Origin: Luzula sylvatica
Lineage: Eukaryota; Streptophyta; Magnoliopsida; Poales; Juncaceae
Direction of reading: 5' to 3'
DNA length: 64,000 nt
Assembly: GCA_946800325.1 (NCBI GenBank)
Contig: OX326960.1
Coordinates: 56,752,855-56,816,854 of the forward strand
Numbering within the stretch: the stretch's first letter is position 1; the number at the start of each line of letters is the position of its first letter. The notes beneath the pieces were generated by a model. It was given only the letters and a program-made list of their open reading frames with translations. It was not told where the DNA came from and searched no databases. Positions 10,870 to 21,073 of this stretch are shown here, one piece after another. The translations under genes were made by a program, and so were the position numbers.

Positions 10870-11835
10870 AATCAAGGGCTAAATCTTCTATTTACTCAAG
10901 GGCTCAATACTTTAACTTCTCAGGGTCTAAAATGTAAAAGTAGCAAAGGGATCAATCCTTTAACTTCTCTATCTTTCCAATTCTCTTCTCAGGGTCTCAA
11001 AATTGTTTCATCCAATCTTCCAATTAACCAAGCGGTGATCAAATCTGCTTGTGATGAAGATGTTAGTCATAGGATTACACATAGTTCAACCAATATGATG
11101 ATTCATTCAAATAGATACACTAAAACTCAAACAATTCAAAATTTACCAATAATTGAGAGTTCATCACAGGAGATCCTTGATATGGTTCCTTCTAATTTAA
11201 TAGTACACACATCAAGTTCCATTCAACAAATCGATACCACTGAAATTAAGAAAACAAAGATAACAGATTATTTCAAAAATATTAATATAAATAAAAATAC
11301 GGGAAAAAATACCTTATTAATAGTACACACATCAAGTTCCATTCAACAAAGCAATATCCCTGAATTTAAGAAAACAAAAATAAAAGATTATTTCAAAAAA
11401 ATTAATATAACTAAAAATACAGGAGGAAATACCTTATTAATAAAACCTCAAAATAATGAAGCAAGTGAAGGTATTCAAGACCAATCATCAAATGTCCAGG
11501 AAATCATACATAAAGGAAATAGTGTTAAAAATACTAATAACAAATACAAAAAGGATGAGCAAAGAAGAAGCTCAAGGTTATTAAGTAAACAAACAGATCA
11601 TTACAATTCTCCAGCTGAAAAAGCACAATTAAATAAATATAAAGAAATTCAAAAAGAAAGAAATAGGAGAAAAAAACCTAAAATTAAATCACAAATAAAT
11701 ACGCTTAACTTAGAAAATATGCAAGAAATTAATACTAAGGAGGACATTATTAATATTCTTTCCTCAACAGGAATAGAAATTAATGAAAACCTAAATATGC
11801 AAATTCAGGAAATGTTAGACGAGCAAAGTATTTAA
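10870..11835 (+). CDS. Unknown ORF with two PIP-box-like motifs, 5' truncated
   Basis: Not recognised. The frame is open from 10819 to the TAA at 11833-11835 but has no ATG until 11095, because the insert begins inside the ORF at 10870; from there it encodes about 321 residues. Counting the codon at 10834 as residue 1: residues 13-56 carry four imperfect QGL repeats (TQGLNTLTSQGLK, FSSQGLK); residues 123-202 are a 40-residue tandem duplication (120 bases, starting 11197 and 11317), each copy holding KTKITDYF (140-147) or KTKIKDYF (180-187). These fit the PCNA-interaction pattern xxx-I-xx-Y-F, with Lys in place of the usual Gln; the first has the TD pair seen in PIP degrons. A basic stretch (RRSSRL, KERNRRKKPK, residues 244-283) could be a nuclear signal. 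Composition is Asn/Lys/Ile-rich, partly reflecting AT-rich DNA. Alternatives: a LINE ORF1 relic or a decaying retrocopy. Function is inferred only. Confidence 0.5.
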   Translation, partial: NQGLNLLFTQGLNTLTSQGLKCKSSKGINPLTSLSFQFSSQGLKIVSSNLPINQAVIKSACDEDVSHRITHSSTNMMIHSNRYTKTQTIQNLPIIESSSQEILDMVPSNLIVHTSSSIQQIDTTEIKKTKITDYFKNININKNTGKNTLLIVHTSSSIQQSNIPEFKKTKIKDYFKKINITKNTGGNTLLIKPQNNEASEGIQDQSSNVQEIIHKGNSVKNTNNKYKKDEQRRSSRLLSKQTDHYNSPAEKAQLNKYKEIQKERNRRKKPKIKSQINTLNLENMQEINTKEDIINILSSTGIEINENLNMQIQEMLDEQSI

Positions 11836-13043
11836 GTACCAAGTCCAAAGAACTAATATGAAATTATTTAATGATAAAAGTATTAATATGTAGATGCAAA
11901 TTCAGGTTCATATGATAACTAATATTTTGATAATGCATACTACACTAAATTTTTTAAACGATGCAGATTATGTAGATTCAGGAGCAGGGGACAAAGCAAG
12001 CAAGAGAGAAGTTATACTGATACTGGTAACATTGCTGGTTTCTTTCAGAGATTAAGTATTGATGAAGATCGAGTAAATATGGTGAATGATGAAGATAATT
12101 GAGGAAGAGAGGAAGATCATACCTTTCGAATCGAATCGACTGCAGCAATAAAAAAACATCTCTGATCTCGATTCAACCACTTCAGCAAATTTTTGATCTC
12201 GATTCAACCGCTTCATCAATTCTCTGATAAGGAGAAGTCAGTGGCAACAGGAGAATCAAATTCGAAACGAAGAAGACAAAGAAGAAGAAGAGCTTACCAT
12301 TCATTCCATCTATAACCGATTGTCAGATTTCTTCTAAGGATGAAGTGAAAATCTATATGTATCGAACTCCATTGTTACCAAGCTATTGGAGATCGGCAAG
12401 TAAATCTATGAATGATACGAGGTAGAAATGGAAGAGAGGAAGAGGGGGTAAGAGTAAGACGGCGGTTCAAATGAGGAGGCTGAAGAGAGAATGAGGCGCT
12501 AGAAAGGTTTTTATACTCTAGTACCTGAGGCTTAGTTTCAAGCGGAGAGTTTTTGACAAATTCTTAACTTCTGGAGAAAGAGGGGTCTTCATCGGAGTAA
12601 TTGGTGAGGATTTCAATGAAGTTGGAGACTTGCTGAAGATCAATCGATGAAGATCGAAGGTTCTGGTAATGGGAGAAGAGTACACCGCTGAAGGTTTTGG
12701 GGAAGAAGAGGAGAAAGTAAGGGAAGAAAACCAGAGTACTAATTGACAAATCTGATCTCTAGGCTCTAAATCCGGATTTGTAAGAGAGAAGGAAAGTAAA
12801 TCCAGGATTTTAAAAGAGGAACAGGATTTCCTGGTTTTGTGATAAGCTTTCCTGTTTTTGCTGTTTTGTTATCTCTTTGGATTTAATCATGCAATTGTAA
12901 TTAATGTATTTAGGAGTAGTAATTTTAGCTAGATTAGGACAAATACCTTTTAATTGCATGATTTGTAAATACTGAATATTTTATTATATTCTATAATAGA
13001 AGTAGGACTTAAGAGCCTACTCTATTTTTCTCAACAAAAAAAA
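10870..13043 (+). mobile_element. Retroposed insert: poly(A) tail and 15-bp duplication
   Basis: AATGATGATCTTTTT occurs perfectly at 10855-10869 and 13044-13058. The first copy immediately precedes the insert; the second immediately follows a run of A at 13036-13045 (CTCAACAAAAAAAAA). A 15-base perfect duplication with a poly(A) tail abutting the downstream copy is the hallmark of target-primed reverse transcription. The insert is 2174 bases, begins within an open reading frame (so it is 5' truncated) and contains no reverse transcriptase. It may be a retrocopy of a host transcript or an internally deleted LINE. Bases 12100-12770 include purine-rich sequence that on the minus strand looks like a plant 5' leader with a splice donor (ATGGTAAG near 12297), which argues for a composite origin. 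Confidence 0.7.
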
Positions 13044-13058
13044 AATGATGATCTTTTT

Positions 13059-14290
13059 GTTTTCTTCTTACTGAATTTTTACTGTCTTCTCCATTTCATG
13101 ATTTTCTTATTTGTTCTTCTCCTTCTCTCACTTGGATCGCTCACTTGGGTCGCTGATGATTTTCTCTGGAAAAAAGAAGTTGTTAAGAAGAGAAAAGGAT
13201 TGATTGGGTAATATGAGACCAATGATGATATTCGTGATGATTCTATTTTTGTTGTGAATGGTTGGACTGGTATTTCATTTAACAGAGGTAGTTCTTGATA
13301 GATTAATAGAATGGGCAATTCAAGAATTTTGGTTTAATTAATAATTAATATTAATTAATGATAGTTATAATTTTAGGGAAATCCCCCTCTTCTCAGGCCT
13401 CCACGTCATCATACCATTTTCAGCCGTTTGATTTGTGATGTGTGATTTTGTTCTTGATTGATTAAAGTTCGGCCTTTGGACGTGCTTTGTGTTGGTGATT
13501 TGTTCTGGATCGTTTGATCTTCTTATCATAGATTTGGGTTGACTGATTTATGTTGGTTTTGGCGGCTGGTAAAATGTATAGTTTTGTGGAAATCTAGATG
13601 ATACCAGGTTTCCACGTCATCACAGCAATTTCTGCCGTTTGATCTGTCATCTGATTTTTGTTGTGTGGGCTTGATTGATATAAGTAGCGTGATTTGTGAT
13701 GTGGTTCTTGATTGGTTTCGATTCAGTCTCTGGATTAGCTTTGTGTGAGTGATTTGATGTTGACTGTCTAATCTCCTTATGATGTCTTTGAGCCATGGGA
13801 TCTATGTTCGGTTTTGTTGGTTGGGTTTTTTTAAATGTTTCGTTGTCTGGGTCCCTCCGGTATTTTCGTGCTTTATGGTGCGCTATGCACAATATCATTA
13901 TGGATATTTGTAATATATGATCGCCCACTTAGTCTGGTTATGATCATATACATAGAAAGTAATTGGACCCAAATGAGTGTGTACTGGCAAGTTCGTATCT
14001 ATTGCTAGGTGATGGATTGATCTATAAACTGGTTGGCTTGGATTAGATGGTAAGAAATTGGTTCTATTTATTCATCTCCAATACTCTCTTTTTTTCCTTT
14101 TTTCGATTTCTGCTTTTTATTTCCTTCTTACTGATTTTCTATTATATGGCCTATTTCATGATTTTTGTTATTTGTTGTTCTTCTCTTTCTCGCGCTCTGA
14201 TCAATGATGATTCTCCGAGAAAAATAAAAAATTGTTAAGAACAGAAAGGGCTAATCGAGAATTCTGAGATGAATTTTATTTTGTGATTTT
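13059..14290 (+). repeat. Duplicated Helitron segments
   Basis: 13059-13240 repeats about 10690-10865 (TTCTTCTTACTG..., CATTTCATGATTTTCTTATT, AAAGGATTGATTGGG). 13380-13560 repeats the inner Helitron start (9178-9360; TCTTCTCAGGCCTCCACGTC). 13600-13900 is a third, more diverged copy of that start (TTTCCACGTCATCAC, TTTGATCTGTCATCTG). 13930-14290 repeats about 10545-10870. These suggest successive nested or tandem insertions of the same Helitron family that lost their own 3' ends. No coding role. Confidence 0.7.
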
Positions 14291-15286
14291 ATTAGTTCTT
14301 CTTATTTTTCTGTTTCTTCTACTCTGGTTGTTTCTTCTTTTTTCACCTATTTGAATACATGTGTTGGTTCGCTTCGGTTGTAGCCATCGAAGATCATCTT
14401 CAGTAAACATCGAATGTGCTTTTTGGTGTTGTGCTTGAGTCAAACAACCTAGCCATTTTTTGAAGATATTATAATGAAGCTCTTGGTTGAATAAACGAAT
14501 GCCAGTAAAATGTCTGTTTTCATGTGACTATTGTTCTGTGTTGTGTTGTCATCAAAATCGACATCATGAAAAAAGCGTTAATTCACATATTAATCCATGT
14601 TCTTATACCTCTTAATAGTTCAAAAACTAAATTACTTGGTTGAAATCATTATGTAATATTAACAAATATTCGTATTTAGAGTATCTCATTTCATTCGAGA
14701 CATTTACTGATGAATCGACTTAACACAAGGTTAAGTTGTGTCACTTTATTTGATACTGCATATTGGAAGTACTTAATTTCAGTCCATCGGATTATATTTG
14801 TAATATGAACAAATTCTCTACCTTCTCAAATTGAATTAAAATGTGGTATCCAATAATATTTGGTTGTGGCCAATAACATATTTTGTTGTAGCGGCAAGAC
14901 TTAAATAAAAATGAGCATGGTACTAAATTAGAATGATGTCATCTTCAAGCGTTTACAGTAATCACACAAAATGAAAAATTCTTTTTATGTCTGTTATGCT
15001 CATTCACTCAACATCCCCAACCTCACCGAATAAACATCATTAAATAAGCACCAAAGCAATCGACACAAACTAATCCTAATCCGAACAAACGAACAAGTTG
15101 ATCAAAAAAGCCACAACAACATCGCAAGACACATTCATTTTCCAACACGACCAAAAAACAACAAAACGAAACCACCCGAAAATAAACCCGTCCACAACAA
15201 CCACGCATGCACAAAAAAAAAAAAAAAAAAAACAGTTACAAAAAAAATAAAAGAAAAAAAAGAATTTGACCCCACACAGAAAAATT
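14291..15286. other. Inner-Helitron 3' region, no gene seen
   Basis: AT-rich DNA up to the terminal hairpin. Open frames on the minus strand around 15023-15433 are low-complexity Phe/Cys-rich readings of an A-rich and AAC-rich tract (15100-15260) and are not supported. The A-run at 15211-15230 is simple sequence. Confidence 0.5.
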
Positions 15287-15315
15287 CCCGCGCAATCGCG
15301 CGGGGAAGAAGCTAG
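15287..15315 (+). other. Helitron 3' hairpin and CTAG terminus (inner)
   Basis: Stem CCCGCGC/GCGCGGG with loop AATC, then GAAGAAG and CTAG; host T follows. This is the replication-termination end of a Helitron, and the stem is identical to that at 19799-19816. Confidence 0.85.
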
Positions 15316-15501
15316 TATGTAATATGTTAACAAAAAATTCTGCATTATGCCATTTCTGAGAATTGTTGTATAAAATAATGCATAATTGCATAGTAAGAAA
15401 ATTAATCACATACTGTGAATTATTATTATACACTTAACTTATTGATGAATATTTTATACCATCATCAAGAATATTTTTATTTTACAAAATGAATGTAAAG
15501 C

Positions 15502-15532
15502 ACCCGCAGCGTTAGCGCGGGTATTATCCTAG
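15502..15532 (+). other. Helitron 3' hairpin and CTAG terminus (outer)
   Basis: ACCCGC and GCGGGT pair around AGCGTTAGC, followed by ATTATC and CTAG, then host T at 15533. The sequence beyond is unit B, which is contiguous with unit A at 2264, confirming the exact end. Confidence 0.88.
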
Positions 15533-16365
15533 TACAAATAAATTCCTAAAGTAAGGGAGATTTACATATTGCCTTTCTAAAAACTCCGGTCAACATGATA
15601 TTTTTAAAAAACAAATTGCTGATTAATTTTTTCCTAAGATTCAAAATTATATTTTGCATAATTGAAAAATATATTTTGCTGAATACAAAATGTATTTTGC
15701 TAAATTAAATGTTATAGTTTACTAAATTGAATAGTATATTTTGTTGAACTAGAGTAAACAATATATTTTGTTGAATTAAAGAGTATATTTTTTGTCAAAT
15801 TTAAGTGTATATTTTTTGCTAAATTCAACAGTATTATTTGTTTAATTAATTTTTTTTTTTGCCAAATACAAGTGTATATTTTGTTGAACTCAAGAGTTTA
15901 TTTTGTCAAATTTAAGTGTATATTTTTTGTTTTTTATTCCTTTTATGCATATTTTTTCCAAGATTCAGGAGCATATTTTGCTTAATTTGACAGTATATTT
16001 TCTTAATTTAAGATGTATATTTTGCTAAATTCAAAGTATATTTTGTTAAATTCAATAGTATAATTTTCCAATTTCAACAGTATATTTTGTTAAATTCAAC
16101 AATATATTTTCTTATTTTAAACAGTATAATTTCGGAAATTCAAAATATTTTGTTAAATTCAATAATATATTTTGCCAATTTCACCTATATATTTTGGTGA
16201 AGTAAACAATGTATTTTGCTGAATTCAAAATTATATTTGTTAATATCAACACTTCGACGCTTCTGGACTTCGAGAGCATCTTGGGTTCCTTTCCTCATTT
16301 CAACAATATATTGTTGGTACAAACCAATTCACCGAAAATCAAACTAGAACAATACATTCATTAAG
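15533..16365 (+). repeat. Unit B, copy 2
   Basis: Collinear with 2264-2880: TACAAATAAATTCC start, GGGAGATTTACATATT, a degenerate GTATATTTTGNTAAATTCAA array (15650-16250), CTTCTGGACT and the TTGTTGGTACAAACC to CATTCATTA end. It is the downstream half of the unit split by the outer Helitron. Non-coding. Confidence 0.78.
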
Positions 16366-16374
16366 AAATTGTTT

Positions 16375-17387
16375 GCACGTAAAAGGAAAAGAGCGAATGA
16401 ATCCGAAGATGATGACCAAGCTTTTCATGAAGAAATCGATGAAGTGGTCGATTTATCAGCACCTTGCAACAAGAGAAAAGATATCGCGAATCGAGGTCAT
16501 AGTGGCAGTAAAGTGCACATAGAAAATCAGATAAAGTGAAGGCTTGGTATAGGTGATTATTTCATGCCAAAGACAACACCGGGGGCTCAACCATCGATGA
16601 AAGGAGATTTCGGACAGGTAACCGCAATACATAGTGTTCTCTCATTCCTCCAGGCTTGATTTTTTATTCAATTTTTTCTTTTTTGATATTTTCAGGTTTG
16701 GTTTTTCATATTTGTTTGGTTGTCATTTATATTTATCCGTATTTTAGGCCAGGCATGTATTTCATCGGGGTGCCAAAGAAATTGGAGTGTGTTTGAATTT
16801 ATTCGCTCGGAAAAAAGGAATATAATGGAGCATCAAAGATTAAATGATCTTGTTTATGTTCATTATAACTTGAGGTTACATCGAAGGTATGAATTATGTA
16901 ATAAAGTGTAATGAAAATCAGAAATCATTATTAATATCTAAGTTTCTTTAATTGTGTAAAATTTTTGCGATGCATGATATCGCTTAGCGGTCGAAATTAT
17001 GATGCGATAAATTTTGAAGGTTTTGTTGATAATGGAACTTGGATTTTGGTGGATGATCCACCACTATTATCAGTTGAGGAATAGGAGGATTTTCGACAAC
17101 AAATGGCTAGACTCGAAATAGAAACTTACGAACATGATAATGGTTGAATTTTTTTTTTCTGGGGTAATATTTGTTTAATAATAAGTTAATCAATTTATAA
17201 TTTGTATACACCTCATTGCATATGACACCTTGAAATACGTGGGTTTACATTTTAGAGATGAAGTAGGGGGCAATGTGAAACGAGTACCAGTACTACCCAA
17301 GTTAACGACGATAATGAAAATCGAGATACGCAAAGACAAGAAGTTGGAGATGATAAACAAGAAGAGAATATTGTACTTCACCATTAG
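16375..17387 (+). pseudogene. hAT transposase C-terminal relic
   Basis: Pieces of a plant hAT transposase lie in order on the plus strand. 16375-16620 has a basic/acidic linker (ARKRKRANESEDDDQAFHEE, then a TGA, then GIGDYFMPKTTPGAQPSM). 16745-16890 encodes CISSGCQRNWSVFEFIRSEK and then HQRLNDLVYVHYNLRLHRR, the hallmark dimerisation motif of hAT transposases. 17000-17145 encodes YDAINFEGFVDNGTWILVDD and an acidic tail, interrupted by TAG at about 17082. 17278-17387 can encode a Gln/Asp-rich tail ending TAG. The catalytic core is missing and stops are present; an intron-like gap (16620-16745) is retained. Decayed element. Confidence 0.75.
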
Positions 17388-17758
17388 ACTTTTAATTAAT
17401 TCGTACTTCATTAAATTGTTTTATTTGTATTTACTGAAAATATTTTTTCTCAACATTTGTTGAAGTCTATCATCTTATTATAAGTGAGTTAGTTTTGATT
17501 TTTTAGAACTTTAAATGTATGCAGTACTTTTGTATTTTTTGAAATTATCAAATCATATTTTTGTATTTGTAACTTTATACTAAATGTTTTTGTTTATGTT
17601 TCCAAATATACTTATAAACATCATTGTTCTTTATAATTTACTATATATATATATATATAATTAACGGTTCAAACGGTTCACTCACTGATTTGACTAATGA
17701 ACCAGTGACCCGGGTATTCGGGTCGATGTCCGGTCTGAGTTTAATAACATTGACACGA

Positions 17759-17832
17759 AGGATTGTTTTTTGCAACGCATAAATCATGCATATAATGTGA
17801 TGTCGGTGATTGTATTTGTGTGCTCCAAAATT
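17759..17832 (-). pseudogene. Fragment of a GT31 galactosyltransferase gene
   Basis: Read on the minus strand this 75-base stretch encodes KYNHRHHIICMIYALQKTIL, collinear with KYNRRHILRMAYALQKPIL in the intact gene at 22663-23577, and the DNA matches the plus-strand reading there (23290-23360) with few differences. It is a small isolated duplicate of the neighbour 5 kb away. The upstream bases 17653-17745 (CGGTTCAAACGGTTC, CCGGTCTGAG) look like part of a dispersed repeat. Not functional. Confidence 0.7.
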
Positions 17833-19120
17833 TAAGAGATACGAAAATTTGTTTTCTTATTGAAGTATTTGAAGTTGTATTATAAAGGGTTATTAACTTG
17901 CTTACAAGTTATTTTTTAACTCCAGTGAGAAGAGAAAACAAAAATAGACGAGAGGGTGGTACCCAATCTAAAGACTAAGCCAAAAAAATCTGTACCAAGT
18001 TACCAACACATGGTATCAAAACAATAATTCGGAAGACAAAAACGGCCAAATCATTTTTCTAATCATTTTTCTGTTAAACAAATTAATCTTTTTTAATCTT
18101 TTTATGATATATTTGTCACTTGCCATGCTATATTATTCTTATCATTCTGCTGAGGAACATGCCACGGAAGATCTATGAGAATTGAAATGTATAAAATACA
18201 TGAGCATTAAGTACTTGAAGTACTTCAATATTCATAGAGATTTCGTGTTCCAAAGTTTGAAAGTTCAAATGGCCACTCATTTTAGTTTTTTTTTAAAACT
18301 CAGAAAGAGAAAGAAAGAAAATGATGTGTCAATAATGTGCATTATGTGGAATTTTGCGAAAAAGGACAACCTACCTAGTAAGTTACCAAAATATATATGA
18401 TCTTTCCATATTTTAATAGGGAGGTTCTATGATTGAATTTTTTTTTTTGAAAATAAGAGTATTTTAGATATATATTTATGGGGACATAAAAATATCATAA
18501 AAAATAAAAATATCATATTTATTATTTCAAAAAAAAGGGAAATTTATCATATTTATCTTTGAAGAAATAAAATATCATATATAACTCTTCATAAAATCTA
18601 AAATGGCATATTTACTATTTTTTTAAAAATACAAACTCGAGAGTTATTACGTGAAAAAAAAACATAAAAACATTTAAATCGTTAGCTTATTATTAAATTT
18701 ATCAAGGGTGTCGTGGTTAAATTATACCTTAACTTGTTATGATATTTAAGATTTTTTAAAAGGAAAATATGATATATTTATGTCTCATCAGGGGTTATCG
18801 CATTTTAAAAATTACATCACATCTGATTCATTTTGTTCACAAATATAATATATGATGTTTATTTTATGTTCTCACCGATTTTAAAGAAATGAACGAACGG
18901 ATTTGCATCGCACCTAAATACCTAATTATATAACATTTACATATCAAATAACCTGTCAATTTAATCCCAATATTTTATTAGATATTTTGGTACAGTACAA
19001 TATATGTCTAAATCATTGCTTTAAAAATGATGTGAACATAAAAGAGTCATCGTATATGTGACATTTTTGTAACAAAATAATTTCATGTGACGTAATTTTG
19101 GGTCCTTTGATCATATTATA
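17833..19120. other. AT-rich intergenic DNA, no gene seen
   Basis: Contains scattered copies of a TATCATATTTAYC motif (18480-18620 and 18760-18780) that recurs at 35560-35710 and 37730-38060, but no bounded element could be defined here. No coding or RNA signal seen. Confidence 0.45.
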
Positions 19121-19827
19121 TCTTACGTATAAAGTTAAGAAATTTCTTGCAATTCTAGGCCTCCACGTCATCAAGGGCCGTTGTGTAAAAAAAATATTTT
19201 TTTAATTTACATTTTGATCCTTCTTATTTACATTTTGGTCCTTTTTAGTTTTAAAATTTATATTTTGGTCCTTTTAATTTATATTTTGGTCTTTTTTAAA
19301 TTACATTACGGTCCTTTTTTACATTTCGATCCTTTTTATTTTACATTTTGGTCCTTTTTATTTACATTTTGGTCCTTTTTATATAATATTTCGGTCCTTT
19401 TTACATTTTGATCCTTTTTCTTATTTTACATTTTGGTCATTTTTTATATTTTGGTCCTTTTTGTTTTAATTTATATTTCGGTCCATTTTTACATTTTTAT
19501 CCTTTTTTCTTATTTTACATTTTTTACATTTGGTCTTTTTTTCCTATTTTAGATACATATTAAAATTTGCGAATATGTCATGATTATATTAATCGATTTT
19601 AGAAGCACCTGAACAAATATTATTTATACAAATTATATTAGAAAATAATATCCGTGATAGACTAATTTCATGAACCTTATGCATCTATTGACATCATGAT
19701 ATTTGCAAATATGTCATGATTAGATTAATTTAGTTCAAACGCATGCGCGTTAATTCGCACACGCGTTAATTCTATTTAAATAATTATATAAAAAACATCC
19801 CGCGCAATTGCGCGGGGATAAAGCTAG
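19121..19827 (+). mobile_element. Compact non-autonomous Helitron (707 bp)
   Basis: Begins A/TCTTACGTATAAAGTTAAG and ends with the hairpin CCCGCGC-AATT-GCGCGGG (19799-19816) plus GATAAAGCTAG/T. Host A and T flank it as the AT target rule requires. Both ends match the inner Helitron at 9153-15315. Most of the interior (19196-19545) is a degenerate tandem array of TTTACATTTTGGTCCTTTTT-like units of about 18-22 bases. No coding capacity. Confidence 0.88.
19196..19545 (+). repeat. Minisatellite inside the compact Helitron
   Basis: About 16 degenerate copies of TTTACATTTTGGTCCTTTTT, varying in spacer length. The open frame across it (Ile/Leu/Phe-rich) is an artefact of the repeat. Confidence 0.85.
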
Positions 19828-20244
19828 TAAATATACCAAAGTTGGCTGATTTTTGTCGATACGATAATACAAATTTAGGGGAATATGATAATAAGATACT
19901 AAAGGTCAGTTACATGCAGTAATACAATATTGGAAAATGTTGGACATCTCATCATGCCTCCTCCGAAAACTTTAAGGATGTGAACATGATTTAACAGATT
20001 AAAAATTAACACATTAATTCATAATTTAACATCTTAATTGAACGATCAATCATAAATTAAAATAACTAAATAATAAATCAAGATAATAAATTATGTATTT
20101 ATGCATTAATTTTTAAGATGTTAAATCATATTCACGTCATCAAATTTTTTGAAAGAGAGTACTAGAAGGGTACATCACTACTCTATAACATTAATGTTAA
20201 GTGTCATGCCATGATATACTATTAAATTGCAATGATCTACTTAT

Positions 20245-21073
20245 CAATGTTCTAAATAGAGTGTACGGAGCGCATAGCGTTTCGATGTTTAATTTACCGA
20301 TTAGCGTAAATCGGACGATATAGTGCCGCTTCATCATCGCAACGGACTTTAACCAAACTTATTATTTTTATAATACTACAATATACATATAAATATAACT
20401 TAGCATTAAATATGATTTAAAATAAAATCATACTAAATATACCATAATACAATCCTTACATAATTCATTAATGAATCATTGAATCCACATAATACTTCAA
20501 AACTCCATCTAGTTATTTGGCTAGCAAGAATTTACTATGTATTATTAATAAAATAAAATTTAATGTTTCTTTGTACCAACCTCACAAATTAACATAAATG
20601 AATCATTTTTGAGAAAATATATTATTATTATTATTATATTTTTTGTGAGAAAATAATTGGTGTTGTTGTTGTTGTTGTTGTTAGTAGTAGTATTGCTACT
20701 ATTATTATTACTATCATTATTTCATTGTTACTATTATATTATTATTACGTTTGTTGTTGTTATTTGTTTTTATTATTATTATTATTATGTTGTTCTTCTT
20801 CTTCTTCTTCTATTTATTATTCTTCTTCTTCTTATTATTATTATTATTATTCAATATTTTGTATAAGCATATTTAATTAATCAATACTTTCATAATCACG
20901 ATCTAACACCGCTACAACCGCTATATTTGTACGCTTCGCGCTATAGAAATCCGTTATAGCGTTGCAGCAGAACAAAACGCTACAAAGCTAAAATCTGAAA
21001 CGATACAACATTTATCTCCAAAAACCTGTTATAGTGCTCTAGCGCAGTTTCAACGCCCCTATTTAAAACATTG
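20245..21073. mobile_element. TIR element with GCGCTA-rich arms
   Basis: The left end CAATGTTCTAAATAGAG and the inverse of the right end (CAATGTTTTAAATAGGG) are terminal inverted repeats; both are followed inward by GCG/GCTATAG-rich sequence against an AT-rich background. About 830 bases, non-coding. The middle contains trinucleotide microsatellites (20623-20850; TTG, TAT, TTC runs). It resembles the smaller elements at 29395, 46786 and 54287 in its arms. No clear target-site duplication. Confidence 0.6.
20623..20855. repeat. Compound trinucleotide microsatellite
   Basis: Successive runs of ATT, TTG, TAG, ATT, TTG, ATT, TTC and ATT units. The overlapping Leu/Val/Tyr-rich open frame is an artefact. 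Confidence 0.9.

Larger units (their letters stand above)
9153..15315 (+). mobile_element. Inner Helitron nested in the outer one
   Basis: The 3' end has a 7-bp-stem hairpin CCCGCGC-AATC-GCGCGGG (15287-15304), then GAAGAAGCTAG and a host T at 15316. The same stem and nearly the same spacer end the Helitron at 19827, so they are one family. The 5' end is placed by alignment to that element: TAATATGTATAAAGTTAAC here against TCTTACGTATAAAGTTAAG there, followed in both by a GGCCTCCACGTCATCA block; the terminal C appears mutated to A. Host bases A and T flank it as expected. It has internally duplicated 5' regions (near 13350 and 13590), a 227-base tandem repeat and a retroposed insert. No Rep/helicase gene is seen. 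Confidence 0.7.
3936..15532 (+). mobile_element. Outer Helitron, with nested insertions
   Basis: The left end reads A/TCCTACTAATATATTTTACC, satisfying the 5'-TC rule after a host A. The right end is a GC hairpin (CCCGC to GCGGG, 15503-15520) followed by TTATCCTAG and a host T, the canonical Helitron 3' CTRR end inserted between A and T. The flanking unit A2/B2 is continuous at the paralogous A1/B1 site (2263/2264), so the insertion is defined by an internal empty-site comparison; the only ambiguity is four bases (TTAA, 3932-3935). Net of the inner Helitron it is about 5.4 kb. No Rep/helicase coding was found, so it is non-autonomous. It carries a captured MOSC fragment, PPR-like scraps, a solo LTR and a LINE. 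Confidence 0.85.

Noticed and set aside
19196..19545. Possible CRISPR-like regular repeat
   Set aside because: Units are degenerate, contiguous and lack unique spacers; eukaryotic Helitron minisatellite.
20639..20866. 69-residue Leu/Val/Tyr open frame
   Set aside because: Trinucleotide microsatellite translation.
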